From an uncultured Alistipes sp. (GTDB lineage Bacteria > Bacteroidota > Bacteroidia > Bacteroidales > Rikenellaceae), in assembly GCA_910577475.1 (NCBI GenBank), contig CAJTLJ010000009.1, positions 44,933 through 108,932 on the forward strand: a stretch of 64,000 nt of DNA, written 5' to 3'. The notes under the pieces are model-generated. The model was given only the letters and a program-made list of their open reading frames with translations, had not been told where the DNA came from and did not search any database. Positions 45,803 to 56,568 of this stretch are shown in pieces. Made by a program: the position numbers and the translations under genes. How positions within the stretch are numbered: position 1 is the stretch's first letter; every line of letters begins with the position of its first letter.

Positions 45803-46097
45803 TCTGCGTTTCTCGAACAAGGCCGTCGAAGACCTCACGAACATCTGGAATTACACGGTCGAAACATGGTCGGAGGCCCAAGCCGACAAGTATTATACGT
45901 TGCTTGTGGCTACCTGCCGTCAAATAGCCGACAGTTCTCGACCGCTGGGCCGGGAGTACGCGGAAATCATGGCCGAATTATACGGATACCGAACGGGCAA
46001 ACACATCGTTTTCTATCGGACGGTTTCCGAGAGTGCCGTAGAGATCGTGAGAATCCTGCACGAACGCATGGATTTGAAAAGCCGAATCGGAGAGTAA
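45795..46097 (+). CDS. parE: Type II toxin, RelE/ParE family
   Basis: 100 aa. ParE fold blocks: FSNKAVEDLTNIWNYT, ADKYYTLLVATCRQIAD, GREYAEI, HIVFYRTVSESAVEIVRILHERMD. ParE toxins poison DNA gyrase. Coupled to parD by an 8-base overlap. The pair may stabilise the mobile element that surrounds it. Confidence 0.88.
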   Translation: MADLRFSNKAVEDLTNIWNYTVETWSEAQADKYYTLLVATCRQIADSSRPLGREYAEIMAELYGYRTGKHIVFYRTVSESAVEIVRILHERMDLKSRIGE

Positions 46098-46117
46098 TGT
46101 GATTCGGTATAAACAAG

Positions 46118-46144
46118 AAAGCCGACGGCAGTACCGTCGGCTTT
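46118..46144. terminator. Bidirectional terminator between parE and the methylase-helicase gene
   Basis: 11-bp stem AAAGCCGACGG (46118-46128) with CCGTCGGCTTT (46134-46144), loop CAGTA, between convergent genes. Confidence 0.8.
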
Positions 46145-46148
46145 GTCG

Positions 46149-47339
46149 TTACATCTTGATGCCCTTGTTTGCGCCGGATTCGTTTTTGACCTGCGTTCCG
46201 ACACGCCCGATGACAATACGTCCGCCGGAGGCGTCGGCTATCTGTTGCAGGCGCGACGGAATAAAAGGCTGTCTGCCACCTTTCGGCAGTGAATGCCGTG
46301 GCCCTTCTTCCATCAGCGCGGTATCTTCTATCGCCTCCTCTTCGATAGGTTTCAGCGACAGTTGAATTTTGCGCTCCAACTCCGTCATTTGGGTGCGCAG
46401 TGCCGCCAGTTCGGATTCCTTGCGCCACGTTCCCTCCACCACGTTTTGCAGGGTAGGAATGTCTTTGGCCAGTTCCTCGTTCTTCTTCTTGAAGTTCTCC
46501 AACACCGTTTCGATTGTCGAAAGGGCATGTATGAAGTTGAGCGAGGCTAAACGCGGATCTGCGGCGATGTTTCCGTGGTTGTAAGAATAGAGGTAGTCGG
46601 CTTCGCCGCGCGCATAGAAACGGTTCTGCGTAAGGTCGAATCCGTCCTTTTCGGTCGTTTCGCTCTTTACGAGCAGGTCGAATCCGTAGAGACTTCCGAT
46701 GGGCTGGAACTCTCCGCCCGTTCGGGCCGTCTCGGCGATATGGTTCAGTTGCTTGCCGATGAGCTTCGGGTCGGAAGTTTCGAGGCCGTAGAGTTTCACG
46801 GGATTGCGGTACGAGCCGTCGCCGTTCAACTGCACACGGGCTTTGAAATGATCCAAGTCCGTGCTTATGCCCTCGATTTTGGCGTCGTTCTTCTCTATGG
46901 CGGACAGTATGGTGTCCAGCTTGTAGCGGCTCGACAACTTGCCGCGCACGAACGCCTGACGTTCGCTTTCGAGCGTGGCGATCTTCTTCTCCAAGCGGGC
47001 CTTTTCCAGCAGGTCGGTGTTGCCCGAAAGAATAGCGACATATTCGGAGAAGTTCATGCCCGACTTCTCGTCGATAGCCCCTTCGTCGATCGTGCGGCTG
47101 CCCATGTTGTTGGTCTTGAGCTGCCGGATAAAGAGCTGCTTGTTGTGCAGCAACCCGAACTTGTAGGCGTCGAGCGACTTCTCGACAGCATACAGAATCA
47201 CGTCCACCTTGTTGTCGGCATGGTACTTCGCCACCTCGTTTCCGGTGCGGATGCCGCGCCCGTCACGCTGTTCCAGATCGCTGGGACGCCACGGGCTGTC
47301 CAGATGATGAATCGCTACGCACCGCTTCTGTGCGTTCAC
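46149..47339 (-). pseudogene. 3' fragment of the methylase-helicase gene (after frameshift)
   Basis: 396 codons in a different frame from the main part. It opens with NAQKRCVAIHHLDSPWRPS and helicase motif VI QRDGRGIRTGNE, which normally continue straight from motif V of the upstream fragment, then a coiled-coil tail (about 100-380) ending NKGIKM. A GTG at the join overlaps the stop of the upstream part, so independent translation is conceivable, but the product would be only the tail of a helicase. Confidence 0.8.
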
Positions 47340-50300
47340 TCCCGTCCGAGCATCTCGGTAGAGCCGAACAGCACGCGGATTCGCCCGGCGTTCATGTCGG
47401 CGATCATGGCCTTGCGGGACTTCTCTGTGGTAGCCTCCTGTATGAACCGCACCTCGCTTTGGGGTATACCGTAATCTTCGACCAGCTTTCGTTTCACTTC
47501 GGAGTAAACATTCCAGTCGTCGCCGCCCTTGTAGGTTCCCAGATCGGAGAATACGAACTGCGTACCTTTCTGCTCGTCGAAACGACGGTAGTAGTCCGCA
47601 AGCATCTTGGCGCAGTGGCTGGCCTTGTTGTCCACGTGGTCGCCGTAGCGGTCGGGGTCGATCATGCGCATGTCGAGCGACATTTTGCGGGCATAGTCCG
47701 TAGCGATGAGCATCTTCGCCTTCTCCTCCCGTTCGGAGAGCGGCGCACGGCCCAGCAGCTCGCCCTTGCCGCTTTTGGCGAACTCCATCAGTCTGCCGAT
47801 GAACTCCTCTTGCTCGGGCGTAGGCGGTATGTTGTGCAGAATCTCGTTCTTCTGCGGACGGTCGATGCCGATGTCCTCGGCCGAACGATAGTCGGTAATC
47901 TCCGAGTAGAACGCCGCCAGTTCAGGAACTTTGATGAAGTAGCGGAACCGCTCTTTCTGCACGACCTCGTTGGTTACGGAGAACTCGTAGTCGATGGTCT
48001 TCTTGGCGAAGATGGCCGCCCACGCATCGAACGTACGGATGTTCTGCCGTTCCAGTTCCTTCGGACGCAGGTATTTGAACAGCAGATACAGCTCCGTCAG
48101 GGAGTTGGAAACGGTCGTGCCGGAGAGGAACGTGGCCCCCAGATCGCGCCCCGTGCGCTCCTGTATGGTACGCAGGGCGAAGAGCATGTTGAGTGCCCGC
48201 TGCGACCCTTCGGGGTTGCCCAGTCCCGCCACGCGGTCGTGGCGCGTGGTGAAGGTCAGGTTCTTGAACTTGTGGCTCTCGTCCACGTAGATGTGGTCGA
48301 TGCCCATCAGCTTAAAATCCACCGCATCGTCCTTGCGTGTTTCGAGCGTGTGCATGACGGTCTGTAACTTGGCTTCCAGATTCGCCTTGCGTTTGAGGCA
48401 GCCTTTGAGCATGGCGCGAGATACATCCCGCCCCTGCGATTGCAGAACGGCGAGGTTCTCGTCCACGCTGTCCAGTTCGGCCTGCAAAATCTCCTGCTGC
48501 ACCTCCGGCGATTGGGGTATCATGCCGAACTGCTCGTGCGAGAGAATCACGGCATCCCAGTCGTTGTTCTTGATGAGGTTGAAGATGCGCTCGCGATTCT
48601 TGGGCGTGAAATCCTCCTTGCCCGGATAGAGCACTTTCGCATTGGGATAGGCCGTGCAGAACGTGCGGGCAATCTCGTGGATGTTGGCTTTCAGTCCGAT
48701 GATAAGGGGCTTGTTGGCCAGCCCGAGGCGCTTCTTCTCGTAGGCTCCGCAGCACATGATGAGGGTCTTGCCACCACCCACCTCGTGGTCGATGATTCCG
48801 CCGCCGAGCATCTTGTCCATCCAGACGGCATCTTTCTGACTTCGGTAGAGGTCGGGAATGCCCAGCCCTTTGAGGTCGAGGTCGGGGAACGTCTGGTGCG
48901 ACCCGTCGTACTGCGGGCGCACGAAGCAGTTGAACGTACGGTTGTAGAGGTCTGTGAGCCGATCCTTGAAGTCGGGCGTCTGCTCGCGCAGCCACTCCGG
49001 GAAAGCGTTGCGTATCTCGTCGATCTTGCTGTTGGCAAGCTGTATGGCCTCGCCGTCGCGAACCTTCACCTCTTTCAGCTCCCCGTCGATGAGCTTCGTT
49101 ACCTTCTTGGTGATGTCGGGCGAGGTGTTCTGCAAGGCGTGTTTGAGCAGATGCAGGCCGTTGTACTTGCGGCTTTGCGAATCGACGGCGTACTGTTCCA
49201 TGATCTTCGCATTGCGCGACGCCCCTTTCACACTATATTCGTCTACATTGGGCGAATAGGCGATCTTGACCTCCGTATCGAACAGCGAGGAGGCGAACCG
49301 TTCGTAGATGCCTTTGGGTATCCAGCGCTCGCCGAAGTTGAAATCGAGGTCGTCGAAAGCGATGGGCCTCGGCGTTGCCTCCCGCAGGGCTTCGAGCGAT
49401 TCCCGTATCGCCTCGTTGTCGGGGTGCTGCTCCAGAATAGCCTGCACCCGGTCGGCTTTCTCGATGACATTGCCTGCGATGAACTTGTCGGCGATTTCAT
49501 AGCTGCCGATGAGGGGATTGAAGTAGATGCGTCCTTTCAGCTCTTCGAGCATCTGCTGCTGCGTGGCTCCCGTAAGCGAGGCCATGTACTCCAAGTCGAC
49601 CCGCCCATATTTGTTCAGACTGGCGACCAGTGCCTCGTTTGCATCCTCAGCATGGGTGATCTCGTTGGGGTTGAAAGCTACGGGATGGTCGAAAATATCG
49701 GCCTTGCGGGCTTTGCCGTCGATGTAGCGTTCCAGCGACAGAATCTCCGTTCCCCGCGCATCCATCTTGATGAGGTCGAGGTTGCGTTTGTCGTTGAGCC
49801 GACCGAAACGCTCCGTAAAGTCGTCGTAAAGCCGGTTGAGCATCTCGCGCAGGGCGGGATTCTCCGTCTGTGTCTGCGCCTCGTTGTCGTAGAGGTGGAA
49901 ATAGGTGTCGCGTATCTCGATGTAAAGAGAGGCTTTCGAGCGTTGCGTGGGCGACAGATTCAGCGGGTGGAACATGGGACGCAGGGCGTCGAGGTCGCGC
50001 AGATAGCCGACACGCCCCTTTTCATCCATCGCCAGTGTCCCCTCGCGGTAGTGCGATAGCATCTCTCCGCCGAAAGTGCGCGGCTCCGTATCGGCCGGCG
50101 TGCGGGGCGAGGCGGCACGCAGTACTTGCGCTGCCCGCTGTTCCCGACGTTCGGCGGCTTCCTGCCGAAGCTCCGCCCGTCGTTCGGGCGAGAGTTCCAT
50201 CATCATCTGGTAGAACCCGTTTATCGGCGGGTTCTCCTCCCAGTTCAGACTTGCATACAGCTTTTCAGGGTCGTAGTCCTCTTGCTCCGATAGTGCGGGC

Positions 50301-52015
50301 TGCTCTGAAACAGGAGCGGCGGGCTGCGGCTCCGACGGTGCAGGCTGGTCGAACATCGACGGCTGACCGGTCGGTTTTCGGGCTGGCACACGACGATTTC
50401 TGCGCTTGGGGAGTGTCTGACTGCGTTCCTGCTCGGTGAAACCGAACAGGTCGTAGAGCGTCAACAGCGGTTCCTGCGGCACGGCGGCTTGTTCGGATTG
50501 CGGCTCGATAAGAACATCGAAAAGCGAACCGGCGGATTCTGCGACCGATTGTCGTGCAGGCTCCAAAGTCGCCTGCACCTCCGTATCGGCGGGTTCCGCG
50601 ATGCCGAAGTCTTCGGGTTGCGGCGGGGCGGCTTCCCATATTCGCTGCTCCTTTTCCGCCGCCCACGCTCCGAATTCAGCCAAATCTTCTTCCGACGAAG
50701 CGTGTTCCGCGACTCGCTGCGAAAGGTCGTCGAGGGCCGAAAGTTCTCCCGTCTCCGTATCGAGCCTGTACCCTTGCACCGCCATCTCGGCGACGGCACG
50801 GCGCATCTCCTCCGATTCGGCAACGACAGATGGTGTTTGCTGCGGTCGTTGCGGCACTTGTTGCCGCACCTCGTCGGCAGGAGCATGGGACAGGTAGTAG
50901 CTTATGTCGAAGTTCGCACGGAGGTCGTCTGAGAGCATTCGCCGCAACTCATTAGCGATAGCGATAATGCCTCCCGTATGCGTGAACTCCATTGCGGGTT
51001 TTCCGTAAGGGTCAGTACCGACCTTTGCGGCGGTATGTATCACGCGGTCGAACGTTCGGAACAGGTTGTTCTCCCGAATGCCGTTCGACAGTTTGCGGGA
51101 TTCGATGAAATCCATCTGCCGTGGGGACAATTCGCCCGCCGCGGCTTTCTTCTGCAAGATGATAAGGTCGCTGCCGACCTCGGTTCCGGCATGGTCGGAA
51201 AACAGGTCGTTCGGAAACCGCACGGCCGACACGACGTCGCACCGCTTCATCAGCCATTCGCGCACGGGACGTCCCTGCTCGGCATTGAGCACGCCCTGCG
51301 AAGTGATGAATGCGACGATGCCGCCCTCGCGTACCGTATCGACCGTCTTCATGAAGAAGTAGTTGTGCAGCGTGCGTGTTCCCTGACGCCGCACGGGGTC
51401 GGTATGGGTCGAGAAAAACGGGTCGAACAGCGCTACGTCCCCGAACGGGATGTTGCTCACGGCCATATCGTAATGACCGGCATACTTGGGTTCGATCGTT
51501 TCATATCCCTGCGCCCGCACGCGGCTTCTCGGATGCAGGTGTTTGAGGATGAGAGCCGTCGCGGGGTCTTTCTCGAAGCAGGTTATCTCGGCGGAAGGCT
51601 GGTTTATTGCCAAGACTTTCGGAAAGACACCCGTGCCGGCACTGGGATCGAGAATCCGTTTGGGAGCAATCCCTCTGTTCCATATCGTATCGACAATGGC
51701 ATACGCGACTTCGGGCGGCGTATAGAATGCCGTCAGCACCGAGTTTCTGATTCCGTCGATGTAGCGTTTGTACTCCTGCTCGTTCGGGGTACCGGCTTTT
51801 ATGACCTCGTGCAACTCGGCGATGAGTGCATCCATATCGTCGCCCGATTTGTTTTTCGGAGGTTCCAGCACCTCCTTGATCGCCCCGAAGCCGCTGTATG
51901 CGGCAAGTCGTGCGGATTCCTCCGGGGAGAGTTCGTGCGGCTCCCGTTCGAGCGCGAAAGCTGCTTTCAGCGCGTCGATATTTCGGCGAAGATGCGCCTT
52001 CTTATTGTAAGCCAT
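47336..52015 (-). pseudogene. N6-adenine methylase/SF2 helicase of a conjugative transposon, 5' fragment
   Basis: 1559 codons. N-terminal adenine methylase: DPSAGTGVF (123-131) and NIPFGD (188-193) in the place of NPPF. A disordered P/Q-rich region follows (about 440-620), then an SF2 helicase with EVGGGKTL near 1080 and VDESHKFKN near 1240. The frame ends in the middle of motif V (STEMLG, then RE and stop) at 47336; inserting one base would give [14 protein letters not shown] and join the rest. Full family members are about 1950 aa and typical of CTnDOT-like elements, next to DUF1896 and topB. Methylase part could still fold. Confidence 0.8.
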
Positions 52016-52454
52016 CTTCCAGCAGAATTTGAACGGTTCCTACGAGCTCGGTGTAGAGCGATTCGTATTCGGGTGTCGCGGCGAAATCATCCGTAAGGTC
52101 GTATTTCGCCAGCACGTCGCGGAATACGGGCAGAGCAAGAAGCCGGAGTGCGACCGCACGGGCCGCCTCTTCGGGAACCTCCGAGGCGAATTCGTCCCAA
52201 AGGATGTTGACCAGCGTATTGTACGGTGAGAAATGAAGCCCGCGATAAAGTTCGTCGCTTGCGGCCACCTCGGCCTCGGCATGGGTGCTTCCCGCGCGAA
52301 TCGCGTCGCTGTACGCCTCGGCGGCACGGTCGGCGTGCTCGGCGATGAACGACCTGTCGGCGGCAAGTTCGGGATGGCTGTCGCGCAGATACGAGAGCAG
52401 AGAGAGTCCGTAATAGGACAACTCCTCGTAAGGGGTTTGTTGTTTGTCTGACAT
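52002..52454 (-). CDS. DUF1896 domain protein
   Basis: 150 aa, entire DUF1896 family length: [20 protein letters not shown] at the start and [20 protein letters not shown] near the end. Found almost only in Bacteroides conjugative elements between topB and the methylase-helicase gene, as here; function unknown. Overlaps the next gene by 14 bases. Its leader carries the CCACTGAAAAATCCGAAT motif. Confidence 0.88.
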   Translation of the reverse strand: MSDKQQTPYEELSYYGLSLLSYLRDSHPELAADRSFIAEHADRAAEAYSDAIRAGSTHAEAEVAASDELYRGLHFSPYNTLVNILWDEFASEVPEEAARAVALRLLALPVFRDVLAKYDLTDDFAATPEYESLYTELVGTVQILLEDGLQ

Positions 52455-52541
52455 GATTCGGATTTTTCAGTGGTTGAAAAATGGGATAAGCGAAAAAGGC
52501 GCTCCGGGTTCCCACCCGAAGCGCCGCCACTGAAAAAATCC
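52455..52541. repeat. Shared leader motif and inverted repeat before DUF1896
   Basis: GGATTTTTCAGTGG (52460-52473) and its inverted copy CCACTGAAAAAATCC (52527-52541) enclose a smaller GGCGC hairpin. The same motif recurs at 54704-54722 in the leader of topB. Confidence 0.6.
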
Positions 52542-52593
52542 ATCAGACAAGTAATCCCGTCGTGATAAGATTCTTCAGTGGCAAAGGTAACGA

Positions 52594-54696
52594 TTATTTC
52601 CGTTTATTCGCCCTTCCTTTATTGGGTTTGTTGCGCGGTGCGAAGTCGAAGACGGTCTTATACTCCTTGTCGAACATGACCGCCGCCTCGAACGTCTCGC
52701 CGCTGCTCTTGGTAAAACCCTTGATGACCGAGGTCCTGCCTTTGGTCACGAGATCGGTGAGCTGGCCGTCAGTCAGCTCTTTGCGGGCGATGGTGCGCCA
52801 CACCGTCAGGCCGCAGTCGGCGTTCCGGCACTTGGCGACTTTCGGATAGAACGTCATCGCCTTTCCGCAGCGGGGACAGACAGCATCATGACGTGCAGCA
52901 CTCTCGATCTTGACCTCTAACAGTTCTTTGGCGATCTGCGCAGCATATACCTCGATACCGCAATGAAAGGTCGTCGCGTCCATCTCGCCCGTTGCGATCT
53001 TCGAGAGCGCCAGCTCCCAGCTGCCCGTCATGGCGACGTCGGCGATCTTCCGGTCCTTGACGATACCGTATACGGCCAGTCCCTTATCGGTCGGGACGAG
53101 CGACTTCTTCTCGCGGCGGATGTAGTCGCGGGCGACGAGCGTCTCGATGATGGCGGCACGTGTGGCAGGCGTTCCGATGCCCGAATCTTTCATCGCCTCG
53201 CGCTCCGCCTCGTCCTTCAACTCGCGGCCTGCGGTTTCCATTGCGGCAAGCAAGCTCGATTCGGTATGCACGGGGCGCGGCTTGGTCTGCTTGCGCTCCA
53301 TGTCGCAACCTTTTACCGGCAATGTGCCGCCCTCCTGCAAGGCAGGTATAGCCGCCGTCGTATCGTCCGTCCGCTCCTCCGGCTCCCGCCGGACTTTGCG
53401 CCAGCCGCCCTCTCGGACGACCGTACCTCGGGCGACGAACTCCATGCCGCCGCATTCCAGACGGGCGGTCGATATGTCTTTGACGCAGACACCGCCGAAG
53501 GCTTCGACCATACGTCCTGCGATCAGGTCGTAGATCGTCTGCTCCTCGGCCGGCAGGCTTGCCGGTGCTACCTCCGTGATGAGCAGGGCGTGGTGATCCG
53601 TCACCTTGTCGTTGTCGATGCTGCGACGGTTGATCTCCGAACCGGATACGGCTACCGCCTCCCGACCGAACTGCGAATGATTCCGCAAGGCCGCGAGCAG
53701 CGGGCGGATTTCTGCGGCGACGTCCTCGGGAATGTACCGTGAGCCCGTGCGGGGATAGGTGATGTGCTTCTTTTCGTAGAGCGTCTGCGCGATGCCGAGT
53801 GTCTTGTCGGCCGAGAAGCCGTAGCGCGTGTTGGCATCTTTCTGAAGCGTCGTGAGGTCGTACAGCAGGGGCGGCTGCTCCTTTACCTCCTTGTGCTCGA
53901 CCGCGACGACGCGCACCCCGTCAGCGTCCATGACGGCGGCATAGGCCGCCTGTGCAGCCGCTTCGTCGTCGAACCGCCCGGCAGACAGCGCGGAGAAAAC
54001 CGTCGCATCCTTCGCTGTGTGGAGTTTGAGCTGAAAGTAGGTCGCAGGCTCGAAAGCCTTGTTTTCCAGATAACGAGAACAGATGATCGCCAGCGTAGGA
54101 GTCTGAACACGTCCCAGCGACCACACGCCGCGTCCGGCGGCGATGGCGAGCGCTTGCGAGGCGTTGATGCCGACGACCCAGTCGGCCTCGCTGCGGGCTT
54201 TGGCCGAGAGGTAGAGGTTGTCGTACTCCTCGCCCGGCCGGAGGTGCTGCAACCCCTCGCGGATCGCCTTGTCCGTTAGGCTGCTGATCCACAGCCGCAC
54301 GAACGGCTTGCGGCAATCCAAATAGGTGTAGATGTATCGGAAGATCAGCTCGCCCTCGCGTCCTGCGTCGGTGGCGACGACGATGCGGTCGGCAATGGCG
54401 AACAACTCCTTGATGATGCCGAGCTGCTTCACGACGCCCGGATCGGTCTTGTACTCCTTGCCCTCCCTGATCTGACGGGGAAGGAGGATGAATTTCGGCG
54501 GCAGGATCGGCAGGTTTTCCGCCTTGAATCCCTCGATGCCGTACTGTTCGGGCATGGCTAACCCGACGAGATGGCCGAAAGCCCATGTAACGGCATACCC
54601 GTTTCCTTCGATGAACCCCTCTTTGCGGTTCTTGGCACCCACGATGGCGGCGATCTCACGCGCTACCGAGGGCTTTTCTGCGATGATTACTTGCAT
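52594..54696 (-). CDS. topB: DNA topoisomerase III of a conjugative transposon
   Basis: 700 aa type IA topoisomerase. Toprim domain (IIAEKPSVAREIA, VVATDAGREGELIFRYI with the DxDxE pattern as D110 region), catalytic tyrosine Y315 in HITYPRTGS, and one C-terminal zinc finger (CPRCGKAMTFYPKVAKC). Relaxes negatively supercoiled or catenated DNA; such copies accompany mobile elements, in addition to any chromosomal one. Starts 31 bases after the small membrane gene region, with the leader motif just ahead. Confidence 0.93.
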   Translation of the reverse strand: MQVIIAEKPSVAREIAAIVGAKNRKEGFIEGNGYAVTWAFGHLVGLAMPEQYGIEGFKAENLPILPPKFILLPRQIREGKEYKTDPGVVKQLGIIKELFAIADRIVVATDAGREGELIFRYIYTYLDCRKPFVRLWISSLTDKAIREGLQHLRPGEEYDNLYLSAKARSEADWVVGINASQALAIAAGRGVWSLGRVQTPTLAIICSRYLENKAFEPATYFQLKLHTAKDATVFSALSAGRFDDEAAAQAAYAAVMDADGVRVVAVEHKEVKEQPPLLYDLTTLQKDANTRYGFSADKTLGIAQTLYEKKHITYPRTGSRYIPEDVAAEIRPLLAALRNHSQFGREAVAVSGSEINRRSIDNDKVTDHHALLITEVAPASLPAEEQTIYDLIAGRMVEAFGGVCVKDISTARLECGGMEFVARGTVVREGGWRKVRREPEERTDDTTAAIPALQEGGTLPVKGCDMERKQTKPRPVHTESSLLAAMETAGRELKDEAEREAMKDSGIGTPATRAAIIETLVARDYIRREKKSLVPTDKGLAVYGIVKDRKIADVAMTGSWELALSKIATGEMDATTFHCGIEVYAAQIAKELLEVKIESAARHDAVCPRCGKAMTFYPKVAKCRNADCGLTVWRTIARKELTDGQLTDLVTKGRTSVIKGFTKSSGETFEAAVMFDKEYKTVFDFAPRNKPNKGRANKRK

Positions 54697-54703
54697 GATG
54701 ATA

Positions 54704-54722
54704 ATTCGGATTTTTTCAGTGG
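54704..54722. repeat. Leader motif upstream of topB
   Basis: On the minus strand CCACTGAAAAAATCCGAAT, 8 bases before the topB ATG, matches the motif before DUF1896. Confidence 0.55.
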
Positions 54723-54922
54723 CTTCGTTTCTTTTGTTCTTTTTTCAGACGGGCGATCAGCTTACGGTCATAGTAGACGTGGTTGCCGTTCTCGTCGTAG
54801 TATTGCCGGTCGTTATCTTCCCAGTTATCCGCGGGCAGATGTTTCCCGACATGGAGGTACAAGGCGATAACACCAATATTGAAGAGCGCCAACGCTCCTA
54901 TAATCACATAGACCGTCTCCAT
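54716..54922 (-). CDS. Small membrane protein of the conjugative element
   Basis: 68 aa. One membrane helix (VIIGALALFNIGVIALYLHVG), then a charged cytoplasmic tail (NWEDNDRQYYDENGNHVYYD, RLKKEQKKRS). No family recognised. Starts 4 bases after the DUF4099 stop and its end overlaps the topB leader motif, so it fits in the same operon. Confidence 0.6.
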   Translation of the reverse strand: METVYVIIGALALFNIGVIALYLHVGKHLPADNWEDNDRQYYDENGNHVYYDRKLIARLKKEQKKRSH

Positions 54923-54926
54923 AGCT

Positions 54927-56375
54927 TTAATGTTTCAAGCCTTTGGAGGCGGTGTTCTTGTTGCTGCGGACGGCGCGGCGCGTTTGTGCCGGGGTGGGTT
55001 GCTGCTGTCCCTGTTTGAGCGGTTCCTTCACGCCTTTGACAGCCTCGGCCGTCTTGCCCTCGGAATTGACCGCCACCTGCGTGCGGCTTTCGTTGGCCGG
55101 TGTAACCTCGGCGCCCTGCCGCTTGGCACGGTCGGGATTCCACTTGAAGAAGTCCATCTTGCCCAGCGCGAAGTTGGGCTTGACCCATGCGTTGAACGGT
55201 TCCCGCTGTCCGTCTTTCTCCATGCCCTTGATGTAGAATGCCTTGACCTCCGCGCGTTTGGAGGGGTCTTTGACGGCCTCCGACCATTGTTTGTAAGCCT
55301 CGTCGGGAACGGCGGCTTTGAGGATCATGTGGTGGATCGTGAGCTCGGGAGCCTTGCCCATGCCTTTCGCTTCCCGTTCGCCACGCGCGGCGCGCTGCTG
55401 CGTATGGATGGCCCGGTTCTCAGCCTGATAGCGTTTACGATCCAGTCCGTCGTAGGAGAATTCAAAGTTGCGCTCGGCGGCGTCGATCTGAATATAGGCG
55501 TCCCGCTTGTATCCGGCGCGGGTGGTATAGCCCTCCAACAGCACCTTGCCACCGCTGTAAAAGTCCATCCGCTTGCCCTCGGAGAGCTCGGCATTTTTGA
55601 TGACGGCACGTTTTTCCAGCAGTTCGACGGGTAAATATTCCAGCGTATTCGTCCATTTGTCGCGCGACACGAAACAAGGGGTCAGCTTCCCCGGCTCCAG
55701 TTCGAGGTCGATGATCTTACCGGCATGACGGCCGTTCGTGAGGTTGTTCTTCACCTCGTCGTCGAGCAGCACGCCGTGGAAAGGAGCGTCGAGGTCGGGT
55801 TTCTCCTGCCAGTAATGAGGAATGACTTTGAGCGAGCCGTCGGCCTGCTCTGCGAGCGAGACGCGTCCTTTGGTGGCGACACGCAGGCCATTTCCTAATT
55901 CGGGATTCATCTCGATAAGGCCGTTGGATTTATGGCCGTAGGACATGGCCCGCAGGTGCGGTTCGAGGTCTTCCATGCGAATACCTTTCTTGACCAGATC
56001 GTCGAGGTCGATTTTCGAGGTGTCCAGCGGCTCGAATCTTTGCTCCTGCATCAGCGAGGCGGGATCGACACGGTAGTTCTCCAGAATCTCCGGGTCGAAG
56101 TCGATTTGGAAAAGCCTGTCGAACGCACTTTGGGTCATGATGAAAATGCCCGTGTGCGAGGGATTCTCTGCCTCCTGCATGAACTTCTTGAAGAAAGTTT
56201 CGAGTGCCGCATCCTGCGTGTTCACGTTGAGCAGGTTCGACATGTTTTGTTGCGTAGGTTCGACCGTGTGGAGATTACCCACCGAATCCACTCCCGTGAC
56301 GGCTCGGATGCGTCCGTCACCGGCCTCTTGAACGAGCATGACTTGCTTGGCATCGTTCGTTTGTTTTTCGTCCAT
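54927..56375 (-). CDS. DUF4099/DUF3945 domain protein of a conjugative transposon
   Basis: 482 aa. A DUF4099-like part (FDPEILENYRVDPASL, GIRMEDLEPHLRAMSYGHKS) and a DUF3945 part (WQEKPDLDAPFHGVLLDDEV, TNGRHAGKIIDLELEPGK), then a basic disordered tail. Genes of this type lie beside topB in CTnDOT-like elements; function unknown. Start at 56375 (MDEKQTND); a longer frame to 56402 adds only MVQLKIIVI. Leftward operon with the small membrane gene, topB, DUF1896 and the methylase-helicase. Confidence 0.85.
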   Translation of the reverse strand: MDEKQTNDAKQVMLVQEAGDGRIRAVTGVDSVGNLHTVEPTQQNMSNLLNVNTQDAALETFFKKFMQEAENPSHTGIFIMTQSAFDRLFQIDFDPEILENYRVDPASLMQEQRFEPLDTSKIDLDDLVKKGIRMEDLEPHLRAMSYGHKSNGLIEMNPELGNGLRVATKGRVSLAEQADGSLKVIPHYWQEKPDLDAPFHGVLLDDEVKNNLTNGRHAGKIIDLELEPGKLTPCFVSRDKWTNTLEYLPVELLEKRAVIKNAELSEGKRMDFYSGGKVLLEGYTTRAGYKRDAYIQIDAAERNFEFSYDGLDRKRYQAENRAIHTQQRAARGEREAKGMGKAPELTIHHMILKAAVPDEAYKQWSEAVKDPSKRAEVKAFYIKGMEKDGQREPFNAWVKPNFALGKMDFFKWNPDRAKRQGAEVTPANESRTQVAVNSEGKTAEAVKGVKEPLKQGQQQPTPAQTRRAVRSNKNTASKGLKH

Positions 56376-56538
56376 AATTACGATGATTTTAAGTTGCACC
56401 AATAGCGATGCGAGGACGAAAATAGGGATAAGAATCTGATTGAAAAAGAGTTGAACGACCTATGGAAGTATGAGGCAGCGAAATGGAAGTGTGTGGCGTT
56501 GAGATGTTGAAATTGAACGAACTTCGAAAAAAAATATG

Positions 56539-56546
56539 TATTTTTG
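56539..56546 (+). promoter_or_regulatory. -7 box for the O-antigen-ligase-like gene
   Basis: TATTTTTG. A longer frame that begins at 56536 would start before this box, so translation should begin at 56569 or 56581. Confidence 0.5.
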
Positions 56547-56568
56547 TTATTACTATATTATCAGCGCA

